64,000 nucleotides of DNA from contig NC_053120.1 in the NCBI RefSeq assembly GCF_010015445.1, positions 14,494,597-14,558,596 of the forward strand, in the 5' to 3' direction. A program made the position numbers and the translations under genes. Below are positions 34,261 through 45,569 of this stretch, one piece after another (position 1 is the first letter of the stretch; every line of letters starts with the position of its first letter). A model generated the notes under the pieces. That model did not search any database. It saw only the letters and a program-made list of their open reading frames with translations, and was not told where the DNA came from. This DNA is from Perca fluviatilis. Its lineage: Eukaryota; Chordata; Actinopteri; Perciformes; Percidae.

Positions 34261-37200
34261 TCACAGAACAGTCTCTTCCCTCCTCCACTCCAAGGCTTCC
34301 CCTGCAGCTTTCTGAGCTCCACTCTGGTGGTGGTGACTCTCCGTCATGGCCGCCACTTTCTGCTCCAGCCTCCACACTTGCTCCCGGTACTTCCTGCGAA
34401 TCTGCCGGTACGAACTCAAGGCTTTACTGGAATGGAAGACACCCGGCAGCGAGATACAATTTAATACACTCACATTAAAATGGACACTACAGAACTAATA
34501 CTATGTAGCTTTAGTTGTAGATGCAGAAAGATGATAATGAACTTACCTGTGAGCTTGTGTGAGCCGAGCAATCTGCTCTCCATTGTCCCTCCTGTGCGGG
34601 GTGCTGTCTGACAGAGCTGTGTTAAGTGAGTCTTGGACTAAAGCCAGTCTCTTCTTAAGGGCTTGTTCCCTGAAAACAAAAAGTAAGATTAGATGAAAGA
34701 GAAGGGAAAACATCATGCCAGTCTGTTCATTTTGCATACTTAACTGGGCCTACAATAACGTGTGGGCAGCCTAAACACTTATACATACCTTTTTAGTGAA
34801 TAGAATGCTATTAAAATAATAATTGTTGGAAGGATTTTATAAATCACGCTTTAATGTTAAAAATACATTTGGCACAGTGAATCCTTAGTATTTTTTTTAT
34901 GAACTTTGTTTATTGTTTTTTTTTGCACAAATGGATAATACAGTTACAGTTGCTTGTGAGTGACAGTGCAATTATATATTATAAAATAACATAACAAAAA
35001 AAACATGAATCCTTAGTATTACCCATAAGGTTTTTTTTAACAAATAGGCTAATTTATATTTGCCCATAGTATTTAGGACTCATGTTAAGACATTTTGAAC
35101 TTTTGAAAAAACTTTCAAAATATTTATAATTTGGTTGTCCTCCTGCAGTAACACTGAGAACCCCCTAGGGGTCCTGGACCCCATGTTGAAGATCTCTGCT
35201 TTAGAGCAACTGTGGTGCAGAGTGCTTACAGCAGAGCTTTGTTTAAAAGTATTTACTACTCGAGGTCAGAAGAGAAACTGGATGCACTCATGGAAAGAAC
35301 AAGAAGCCCTTTATGTCCAAAATCTGCATTCATTCTGATAGTGTTACTAAGCAACAAATAAAACCAGGCAACAGATGTCTGAATGATTCATTTTTTCTAC
35401 TGACATTCATCAGGTACATTTTTAGATTTCTCCAAGTGACATTACATTTGATAATTTGTCAGGGTTACCCTGTTAAGGCACTTGAAAAAGCTAACATATA
35501 TGTATAATCTGTGTATATATGTGCTTTTACTAATAGTATTTTACAGTATAGTATTTAATTTGCAATGTTATTGCTATGCTTTAAACATTGGACTGCAGTG
35601 CGTAGAGAAATTACAGTGTCTCACCTTTGCAGGACGGCCTGCAGCTCTTTCAGAATGGGTCTGGTTCTAGGATCAGCGATGTCCCCATCATTACCCAGTT
35701 CAGCCACATTTTCACAGAGCTTCTGAAACATAACATTAAATTATGATTATCTTTCAAGCTCAAAAGCCATTCCCCATTCAATTCTTAATAAACGTGTAAA
35801 GATTTATCTAAAGCTGAGTCACAGTGTTGTGAGCAGTTCAACCAAAGAATGATTTTCCCTTTTACAGATTGTTTTATTTGAATGGGTTTTAGAGGCCTGA
35901 AGGGATAAACATATCCAAAAACTTACAATAAAAAAGGTAAAATACATCTACTTTAGTGGAGCATAAATGTCATTGTTTTTTCCCCCTTATTTCCTTATTA
36001 ATCACCTTGGAACCCCTCAGATTTATCTATCTTTGTGTGGACCCGACCCCGAGGTTGGGAACAGAATAACATTTATTATGCTGCAATCAGAAGCCATTGT
36101 GATTTAGTTAAAATTGTTAACAGGATAAAGTCTGTAAGATCAGTTCTTGAGCCTGACTGTGTGCATCTAGACAACTTTTGTTCTTTTAAACCATTAAAGA
36201 AGGAAAAGAAACCAGTTTTAGAGGGAAATGGAAACCCTTGATGGCGCAAATTGTTTCTGCTACCCTGTGTCTACAGTAGATAGACAGAAAGCTGTTCTTT
36301 CTCGTTTGACAATGACAGATATAGTGTGAATCTGTGCTGCGGCAACAGGACAGCCCAGCAGAAGACCTTGTGGAACCAAAATATCCCTCTTGGCCTGGAG
36401 GGATTCTGCTTTGGTAGATGTGTGATTTCCCATGTGGGACACCCAGATTTGAATCAGGTCTGCCACAGTAGACCAACGTCCTGCTCCCTCTTGTTCATTT
36501 CACCTTGACAGTGTATTATTTGAAAAATAGTCTCTGTTGCTGCTGTAGGACTCTGTCCTACCTGTTGTTCGGTCTTACGATCCTCCATCTCCTCTCTGAG
36601 GCTTTCTGGAGCGACAGCTCCAGCTGATTCCTGGGCCTTCTGGGCCATAAAACCCCACTCCAAACACCTCAGCTCTTTCTCCTTGAGGCGGATTAGAGCT
36701 CGCAGATCTGACATCTCCTCCTGAAAAAGTAAATCAATAAAAAGCATAAGAAAAGATATACGTGTGGAGTCGTGTTAGAAGCACAAGATGTAGATATTTT
36801 ATGACAACCAGCAGGTTTTACCTTTACTTTAAGGCTGTTGTGGAATGTGTAGATGTGTATATGATTTCCTGTATTGGTATTGGTCACCCTAGGTTTTTAA
36901 TAATATATGTGAATTCATTATTATTCTCCAGCTGGAATCACACTATATTTTATGAACCTTAATAATTCTACTATCAAGATATACACACTGTAGTGATTAG
37001 TAATTAGTGAGTTTTAGAGTGGCTGGTAGTTGGATTTGGAGCAGGCTAGTTACCATAAACAGCTATGACATTCAGACAAAAGCCACTTCTATCTCATGAT
37101 CTTTTTGCATGAAAGGTTTTGGCAGTTGTTTTTGATTTCATATCTTGATTTTTGAATCATAAATTAGGACACACAGCTCCTACCCTGACAGAGATGAGTT

Positions 37201-40200
37201 CATAGAAGAGGGAAGCCTTCTCTTTTTTTGTATCAGGAGGTTTGGCGTTATCTTTAGTCACATGTCCCCCTCTTGATCCGGCCGGGTGACCAGTTTCGGG
37301 GCTCATTTTGCCCTCAACTCCTGGACTCGGTTTAGGTAGACAAATGGCCGCCCGCTCCCTCTTCAGGTGCTCAATTTGCTGACGGAGAACTGCCTCTCGC
37401 CCCACCAGCTCAGGTGTCCTGTGTGTTACAGGTAGTGAGTGACCTGACCTGGCAAAAACATGGTCCAAGAAATGACAATTTTTTAATTGAAATGTTCATT
37501 CATATTTTCACACATCATTGAGTCATACCTGATTACTTTTAAACTATTTAGTTAATAGCATGTAGATCTTTGGTGGTGGAAGAGAAAGATAAAAAAAATA
37601 TTATCCTTTCTTTTTGCAATTTCAGTTTGTCAGTATTGACACATTTTCCTTTCTACCCATTCCTATTACTGTGCTTGAGTGTACAAAGACCACTTTCAAA
37701 TGTCACCTGTGCCTTGTGTGACTCTGTATTTCCGTCCCCTCTGTGACTCCTGCTGTTGAGAAGGAGGTGGACAGCTCTTCAGTTCCCATTTTTATGAGCT
37801 GAGCTGACGGACTGTCTGGCTGCTGGCTGTCACCGACCGCCTCTGATGAAAGGAAAAACTGTCAGTCTGACTGTTTGTGTGTGTGTGTCAATGACATGCA
37901 TACCTACTGTATATAAGTGAATGTGTGCACTGACTTGTAAGCAGTACTAAAACATGGTATTCAAACACCTGCTGAGTCTGTCTGCAGAGGAATGCTATGC
38001 TGCTTCTTGGCATCATAAAGTGACAGCAGCTCGCTGTAGGCCTCTTCACACTCCTCACTGTCAATCACATCCACAAAGACAAAATACGACCTCACTACAT
38101 GAGAAGAAGCTAGATTAAAACTGTTAGATTGCTGACCTGTGCACATTCATTTTTTGAATGTCCTTGAATGCTCTTTGTACTTGTATGTCAGCTGTGTTTT
38201 ATGTGTGTACCAGTAGCTGAGAGCCATCTGCAGGGCAGAGCAGTTAGCCTCAAGTTTGTTTAGTGTCATACTGATCTGTTCAGACTCTCCCTTCGTTCGC
38301 TCCAGAGCTGCAGTCAGCCGTTCATTTCTGGCCCTCAGCCGCTCAATGCACCTAATAATGAGAGGATGAGGAGGTTAAGAGCAAAAACATTTGTTTCATA
38401 AAGAGTTTTAATACATTATACAAATACAGTAATCATTCTGTGGAGGAAGAAACTGTATTGGTTAATACTCAACCAAATAATCTCTGGTTTCCAGCTACTT
38501 AGATATTCAATGTTGCCATGCCAATTTACATTATCCAGCTTACATGTTGTTGAAAGGTCAAAGTAGGTAATAACTATCAAAGATCACAATTCAAATAACT
38601 TTTAGTCAAAATACAGATCAAAATGTAATCTGAAAAATATAAAAGACAGTGTTTTGCCATTTGTTCATGACATGAATCTGGAAAACTAACTAATCTAATT
38701 ATCTTATTGTTTTGTGTCAGGCCTTAAATATACTGATATGTTGGCAGAAAAACCTGTGTCTGCATAATTCACAATTTTGTCATGCTCTACACAATATGTG
38801 TGTGAGTGTCTGCAAATGTCTGCACCTTGTCTTTGTCTTGGTATAAATAGAACAAAATCAATCAATATACCAATATAGAGTCAATATACTAGTTCAGTAA
38901 CTCAGGTTACATTTTTCAGTTATAGTAGTACAGTTTTTAAGAATCAGGATGATCTTTGCACACCTGTATACAGACAGTAACAAAGATACAACCACTGTCA
39001 TTACATTTTGACTTGTTTATAATGTTTGATGCATAATGTAGGGTTACTGGACCAAAACATAGCTATTCAATAAATGTAATGGAAGTGTTGACAGTGTACT
39101 GTGGCTGAATTTTGCTACCCTGGGACATCCTGAGCAGCTCTACCTCAGACTCACCTGTTCAGTCGTTCTGTCTCAGACTCCAGGCTGATGGGGCTGCGAC
39201 AAGGACTACATGAGTTACCAGAGCCTACTGGAGAACCATCCTCACCCACAGACAGAGGTGTTACAGCTCTGGCTGCTCTTCTGTAGAGTAAAGGTGAACC
39301 AGGGAAGGGAGGAGAAGCCCAATCTTGACTAAGAGCCCCTGCAGTGGGCCGATAGGAGGGAGAGCGACTGCCTGACCTCCAGGCTTTATGGAGACCGACC
39401 AGCTAAGAGACAAGAGAAAGGAAAGGGTGCAACATTTATTTAAATTTTTTGAACTCATAAATTGTGTTGAATTACCAAATGTGTATACACACTTCTTAAA
39501 TTGATCTTTTTAGTATTTCTATATTTCGCCTTACCCCTGTCATAAACAAAACCCTCTCTTTTACCTTGTTCTTCTCCTCCTCCATCTGGCTGACGGTGCT
39601 TTGTGCTCTCTCCAGCTCCTCCTGGTGACTCTGAAAGGTGTTTCTGAGAGCAGAGTCTCGCTTCTCCAGATCCAGGATGGCCTCCGGATACTGGTCCTTT
39701 GGCAGGCCTGGTGGGCATGAAATCCCAAACTCTGTTTCCATCTCCTCCAATATCTGTAACCAGTGAGCCAAAATTACTAAAGGGACTGGTGGGAGTCTAA
39801 TCTAGCCTGAACAATGTCATATTTCTCTCTCAATTTGATTCATTTTTGGAATTAATAATATTTTATTATTTATATTATATTACTTATTTTTTCTGAGTCA
39901 GATTCTTTAGATCAAGTTGATAATGCAAAATGTGTCAGTAAACTTGACCTGACATTAGTTTTTTTTGGAATTTGCAGCTGTGATAACAAAAGTTCAAATA
40001 CATCAAAGAATCATGAGAGTTTGTTACAGTTTTAATACCTGAGTGGCCTTGACCCAGCTCTCCTGGGCTGCTCTCAGATGCTCTCGGTGCTTGTCCTGAT
40101 CAGAAGCTGTGATGGGGGCAGCCCAGGACCTTTTACAGCTGATAGAGTACTCCACTGATGTTAAAACCTCCTGGAGTTTAGTCCACACTACACCACTGCC

Positions 40201-42049
40201 CCCTAGTGGATGAAATGTAGAAGTGCAAATGATCATGTTGGACAAAGTAAGTGGAAGAAAAATAGCCCCTGTCTATGAATGAAAAAGGTGATAGATATAA
40301 AAGTTTCATGTGTTTAAATTGCTTGCTTTTCTTCAAGATACTTGCTGTCTTTTACAGACAACAGAGTAAATATTAGAAATTATACATCAGCTGTTCTTTT
40401 GGACACAAGCTATTGTCCAGCCCAATTGGAGGACAGATCCCCTACATGCAGCACAGGTGCACAGCATCCAAAAAAACTGTAAGTTATGTGAAATGTGTCG
40501 GTGCCAACCTCTGTTGGTCAGTGGAGGTTTGGAAGTGGCAGCAGAGGCAGTCTTCCTCTCTGGGCTGCTTCTGGCCACCCTGTGGGACAGGAGGTCTGGA
40601 ACCAGAGGCCTGGATGGTCCTGGTGGTCTCAGGTCCCCTGGTTCACTGCAGAGTACCAGCAGCATTAACATTTTTGCTAGTGAATACCACTGTTTATTTT
40701 GAGACAAGGTATGAGCGGACCAATATATCATTTATTGATTGGAAAATATGTAAGAACAAACAACAAACATGGTTCAAAATATTATTTTGAGTGAAGCCAA
40801 ATACATTTATTCAGATCAATGTTATGGCTCGTATTAACATTACCTTGGTGCCTTTAATGATCCCATCTTCTTGTTCAGTTCAGCAATGATGCTAAGCAAC
40901 GTGCCCACGTCAGCCTCACACTGAGCCAGTTCTGCTGGCGAAGGCTCGAGGTTTGCTGTGGGCTCAGAGCCCTCAGGGTCAAGGGTTATATGGTCGAAGG
41001 AGGTCATCAACTCCCTGTCACTCCCTGACCCAGCATCCAGGCTGTCACATCGGACCAGACAGGAATCCTGTAGACACACAAAGTTGTGTTTGGATTGTTA
41101 GAAAATAGTTTACCTTATTTGAGTCATTATTTTAGCTTTTCACTATAAAGCAAATTTCTTTTTTTTTTCATTCAGTACTACTCATATATGTAACAATATA
41201 ATACACATAATGTGTGTATGTTCTTTCTGCCTGTTAATAATCCTCATAATGTGTTATGCTCTTGAACCAGACATTGTTGCTGTACTGTTTAGCGCCTATT
41301 GTTTTGAGCAGCGGAAAAGAAGGAAACTAAAACATCCTGAGATCCAACTTCCTGCCTAGCAAATATTTGTGGACCAAACCATCTTTTGTTGCACACAAAA
41401 AATGTTGGCTAAATTAAATTTGAATAAAGTGTTTCTCTTTTATTTGTATATATATGATGCCTATGAATATGTGAAAAATTATACAATTTGGAACGCCTAT
41501 CTATTGAGCACGCGATAGTTGGCAACATACTTTAAATTCCTTATCCAGTCAGTAATACATCCACTACACCCGCCTCTTCCTATTCAGAGTCACAGGAAGG
41601 CTATTCTAGCATGCACTGAGCAAAAGGCAAAGAAAAACCTGGGATAGATCCACAGAAAAACACTCACATCTTCAATTTCTGGCAATTTAAAGTTTCAAAT
41701 TCAGTCTCACAATTGAATGTGGGAAGGATATCACTCATATAATGTAAATATAATAATACATTGATGCCACTCAGTCAGCAATATTACTCATTAAACATTC
41801 TGCTCCTAAGTCACAATGATCAAAATCCGGTTTCACGGCAATGCAAGCAGCTGTAATGCTGTATAAACATTCAGTTTGTAGATCTTGTTTAAGGACAAAG
41901 TGCATCATCTTAGAAAGCCATTTCACAGATGAAGGGTTTAAACTCTTTTTTCAAATTTACACAGTAAACATGTAATGCTCCAAGTCATGCAACACCCAGT
42001 ATGATAAGTGACATATTTTCAAGACAAACACTAAAATACTTACCTCCAT
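34261..42049 (-). CDS. ushbp1: USHBP1 (harmonin-binding, MCC-related coiled-coil protein), 14 coding exons
   Basis: USHBP1 is a paralogue of MCC that binds a PDZ domain of harmonin (USH1C). Minus-strand coding exons: 42044-42049, 40844-41067, 40509-40645, 40039-40202, 39565-39753, 39155-39402, 38211-38351, 37969-38057, 37707-37842, 37184-37448, 36562-36720, 35625-35722, 34547-34669 and 34261-34426. All phases agree and give 714 residues (human about 703). The first exon codes only Met-Glu. Most of the chain is charged and Leu/Glu-rich, fitting coiled coil. YCEECEEAYSELLSLYDA, at about residues 368-385, matches the MCC/USHBP1 signature. The C-terminus EETVL is a class I PDZ-binding motif. Position next to nr2f6 and babam1 supports the name. 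The exact 5' exon is the least certain part. Confidence 0.88.
34670..35624. other. ushbp1 intron with repeat fragment
   Basis: An AT-rich intron between coding exons. The stretch GAGAACCCCCTAGGGGTCCT, near 35155-35210, looks like a fragment of a dispersed repeat. Nothing else is seen. Confidence 0.4.
41068..42043. other. ushbp1 first intron
   Basis: Intron between the Met-Glu exon and the second coding exon. No further exon or repeat boundary was recognised. Confidence 0.5.
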
Positions 42050-43117
42050 GCTTCTTTATCTTTATGTCTGTAGCAGTGATTTAGTTTTTGTTGAAGCTGT
42101 TTACCGCCATTAAACATTTGACGAAACGAGAGGATGTTTTCTTCAGTAGCTACTATTTTTGTGTTATTATATTTTCCAATAGTTAGTCAGTCAGTCAGTC
42201 ACTGCTGCAGTGCTCTCTGCATGTCTGCCCAACAGTGTCTAGTGTGATGAGTGAGGTAAGTGGAAAACACTCAGAAAGTCATCCCCACCCATTCCCCGTG
42301 ACTTTGTGTCCTTTCCTGTTTTGTCCAAATATAGCTTCCATGTCTTTTTTAATAGCAGACTATGAGTAAACTCTGGATACATACTGTAGCTGTTCTGCGA
42401 AACAATGACAAAAGAAATGTACTATGATGTTATGTCATTTGAAAAATGCATGAAGTTACAATCAATTTGGACCATGAAACTGACACAACAGACGTGTTAA
42501 ATTGTGTGTTTCTTCTGTCTCTGTTGACAGCAAATGCATTTTTTGTTGAATTAATTTACCTACACTGAAAGTATTGAGCCAGATTCTGCAGAACTGTGCT
42601 AAAAACCAAACATGAATCATAGATCAATTCAACACCAGTTTCCTTCTAATGTACGGATGTGTTTTAATCTAGTAATACTCAACACCATATTCGGTCATCC
42701 TGGTGAGTCTGGCAATAAAGTGGAAGATGTTACAGAGAGAAATGCCTATTTACTGCTGGAATCATTTTCTGATTCACAAAAATAGATTAGCATTCATGGA
42801 GGACTTTGTTTAAAATGTACTTATTTTGTTACTGTTGTAACTGTTTTTACGACTACAAATACCATTACAATCCCCACAAGAAAAAGAGTAAGAAAAAAAG
42901 GCAGAAAAATGTAAGCGTCTCATTTTTTTTATTTTGTAACCTTCTCATTGAACTCTATTACCCACAATGCTATGACACTTAGCAGTTCCTGCTTTGGTCA
43001 TTTCCGGTAAGGGAGTTGTCCATCAAAACAAATGTTAGCTTGTCGTTGAAATATTTTGCAACTTTCAATGAGTTTCACTTTATTTGAATCCTAGAAGTTT
43101 TGCAGTTACTTATCACG
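42050..43117. promoter_or_regulatory. Head-to-head promoter region of ushbp1 and babam1
   Basis: ushbp1 starts leftward at 42049. A likely non-coding first exon of babam1 ends at the consensus donor GTAAGT at 43118. Near its probable start are CTATTACCCACAATGC (about 42954-42970) and an ETS-like TTTCCGG (43011-43017), motif types frequent at housekeeping promoters. No TATA box is seen. GATA-like AAGATAAAGAAG sits beside the ushbp1 start codon. Start sites are inferred. Confidence 0.45.
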
Positions 43118-43609
43118 TAAGTATACCTTAACATTTTAACACAAAACATTTCGTACGTCTCGTCTCGTCTGCTTTGCTCTAATTTCTCTTGAAGCTAATG
43201 CTAACAGCTCACATTGCTACTGCGCTGTCATCAAACATCACCTGTGTTAGCTAGCTACATGGACTCTGGCTTTCTGGACGCATGATTGATGCATTTCTAA
43301 CTAAACTATCCATCCTATAAAGCTAAAACACCTCAGTCTTTGTTATTCCGGTTAGCTTCACACTGCACCATTCGTTCATACGGACAGAATTGTAGTTTTA
43401 CTGCGTATGGCACGATTTTGATAGTAAAAATTCCATTATAAAGTTAATATAGAAAGTGGAGATTCATGCAGCTTTCTTTTGCCCATTGTACGATCTATCT
43501 TGAACTTTTAAAGAGGCTCTTTTGATTTATAGACAGTTTTGGTGACCAATTAGTGAATTTAATTTACATTTTAGTATCCGTGGATGTCAGTCACAGGTAA
43601 ATGCAAAGA

Positions 43610-44199
43610 CAGTTCTGGTTACAAACGTTCAGTTCAATTGTATTTATATAGCACGTTTAAAAACAACCATAGTTGACCAAAGTGCTTAACAAGCTCCAAA
43701 AATCAAAGAGATAATTTACACAAATAATACAAAATAACTTAACAGTAGAAAAAGGTCAAGATATCAAAGCTCAACTTGAATTGAAAGCCAATGCATAGTA
43801 ATGGGTCTTAAGCAAGGACTTGAACGTTTCAGTGGTCCGAGCTGTTCTTATATGAATAGGTAGACTATTCCAGAGGTTTGGAGCAGCCACTGAAAAGGCT
43901 TGGTCACCTTTTGTTTTTTAACCTGGATCTGGGCACATCGAGGAGCATCTGATTGGAAGACCTCAGTGCTTTGACAGGTGTGTGGACATGTAAGAGCTCC
44001 GATAAATAAGAAGGCGACAACCCATTTAAGATCTTGAAAACAATTAATACAATTTTAAATTCAATCCTGAAACAAACAGGAAGCCATTGGAGCATGGCCA
44101 AAACCGGTGTAATGTGGCCGTGCTTTGTGGTCCCGGTTAAAAGTCAAGCTGCTGCGTTCTGGACTAACTGTAACCGACGAAGGGATGATCCAATCCAAC
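43610..44199 (-). mobile_element. LINE 3' end with reverse-transcriptase tail remnant (minus strand)
   Basis: Minus-strand translation over 43904-44180 gives the stereotyped C-terminal tail of fish L2/Rex-like LINE polyproteins (LAMLQWLPVCFRIEFKIVLI, LNGLSPSYLSELL, RSSNQMLLDVPRSRLK), interrupted by a stop. The 3' UTR end TTGTATTTATATAGCACG (as read on plus) is at about 43635. The element is split at 44199 by a hAT insertion. Its remainder seems to continue at 45066-45104 and 45402-45465. Confidence 0.75.
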
Positions 44200-45065
44200 T
44201 AGGGATGCACCGAATATTCGGCCACCGAAAATTTTCGGCCGAAAATGGCCCAAAAGGGCATTTTCGGTTTTCGGCCGAAATACCTTTATCACCGAAACAA
44301 TACGGCCGAAAATGTTGTGATGACGCAAACAGAAAACGCGACCTGCACGTGTGTCAGTACCCGATCCGTTCCACCTGCAAAGCGTCTCCTAAGCAAAGAG
44401 GTTGAGACGGACCACGGAGTGAAAACAATGAAAAGTACGCTCTTAGAGTCTGTCAGCACACGCGTTTCAGTGAGATCTGTTCGGATCCTCTGCACTTCAT
44501 CGCGACTGTACTTGATCCGCGTTATAAAGACCATTACTTGGATGCGGAAATAAAGCGGAGCGCCACGAGAAATGATCCAGGCGCGATGGATGCGGGAGAA
44601 CCCGCGTGGAGACGCGAGACGGAGCGGCCCCAGCGCAGGAGATCAGAGCGCAGAAAAAAGACTTGTCTCGCTGCACCAGATGAGGGGCATGCACCCTCGT
44701 TGTCTGATATGTTCAGTGAAATCCTGCAAGAAGTGTGCCTCAATTAATAATAATAATTAAAAAATAATAATAATATAATAACAATAGGTAAGCTATTCTG
44801 TTCTTAGGCTACTGTATACTGTATGTGACTATCAGATTGTAGCCATATTTCTGCTAGATATTTTTTTAATTAAACTTTAATATTAATTTATACAATTGCA
44901 ATGCCTTGATTTTAGTAAAGTTAGTACACAGTCATAGCCATAAATGCAATGGTACTAATAATTGGCTTAATTTCTTTCGGTGTTTCGGTTTCGGTTTTCG
45001 GTCTTGGTTTCCTCTTTTTTCGGTTTTCGGTTTCGGCCAAGAATTTTCATTTCGGTGCATCACTA
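44200..45065. mobile_element. hAT-family non-autonomous transposon with 8-bp target duplication
   Basis: The element is 866 bp with terminal inverted repeats TAGGGATGCACCGAA (44200) and TTCGGTGCATCACTA (to 45065), one mismatch in 15. It is flanked on both sides by the exact 8-bp duplication AATCCAAC (44192-44199, 45066-45073), diagnostic of hAT transposition. Subterminal blocks repeat TTTTCGGCCGAAAA and GGTTTTCGGTTTCGG. A plus-strand remnant at about 44490-44747 reads ATVLDPRYKDHYLDAEIK, then an acidic tail, resembling the C-terminal part of a ZBED-like hAT transposase. It is a deletion derivative without a full enzyme. Confidence 0.9.
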
Positions 45066-45104
45066 AATCCAACGTAGAAAGAGTTACAGTAATAAAAGTC
45101 CAAC

Positions 45105-45361
45105 CTCCGCATTTTTGTGGACAGAGCATTCTCCAGGGCAGCTCCCAGGCTCTGGAACTCCCTCCACCAAGAGATCCGCACCTCTGAGTCCCTCACCATC
45201 TTCCAGTCTCGCCTCAAGACCCATCACCACTGCCTATCCCTAGCCCCACACCCCTACCCATTTAATCTGTGCCTGAATCTTGTTTTGTTTTGTTTTGTTT
45301 GTTTGTCTTTATTATCTATACCTACCCTGTAAAGCGACTTTGAAATTATATTATAAATTCA

Positions 45362-45401
<40 letters not shown>
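45105..45401 (+). mobile_element. LINE 3' end (plus strand) with ATT tail
   Basis: Plus-strand reading gives a LINE polyprotein tail (DRAFSRAAPRLWNSLHQEI, TSESLTIFQSRLKTH), then a short 3' UTR with TAAAGCGACTTTGAAAT and an (ATT)n tail at 45363-45401. It appears inserted in the minus-strand LINE. AGTCCAAC (45097) and AGTCTAAAC (45402) may be its imperfect target duplication. Confidence 0.7.
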
Positions 45402-45402
<1 letters not shown>

Positions 45403-45569
45403 GTCTAAACAGGACGTAATAAATGCATGTATGACTCTTTCGAAGTCTTTGCGTAGCAGGTAGGGCTACAAATGTGTTAATAGTTACTCTTCATCGCTAA
45501 ACTAACTTGCCGCCCAGTCAAACTCCTCATCCCTACTTCCTTAGCAACCTGTATCTTAGCAACCAATCC

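Larger units (their letters stand above)
43118..45559. other. babam1 intron 1 (inferred)
   Basis: Between the donor at 43118 (CAC/GTAAGTAT) and the acceptor at 45558-45559 (TATCTTAG). It carries the nest of LINE, hAT and LINE sequences described separately and no other gene. Confidence 0.55.

Noticed and set aside
44538..44747. Stand-alone host gene with acidic/basic tail
   Set aside because: It lies wholly inside a hAT element with an exact target duplication; it is a transposase remnant.
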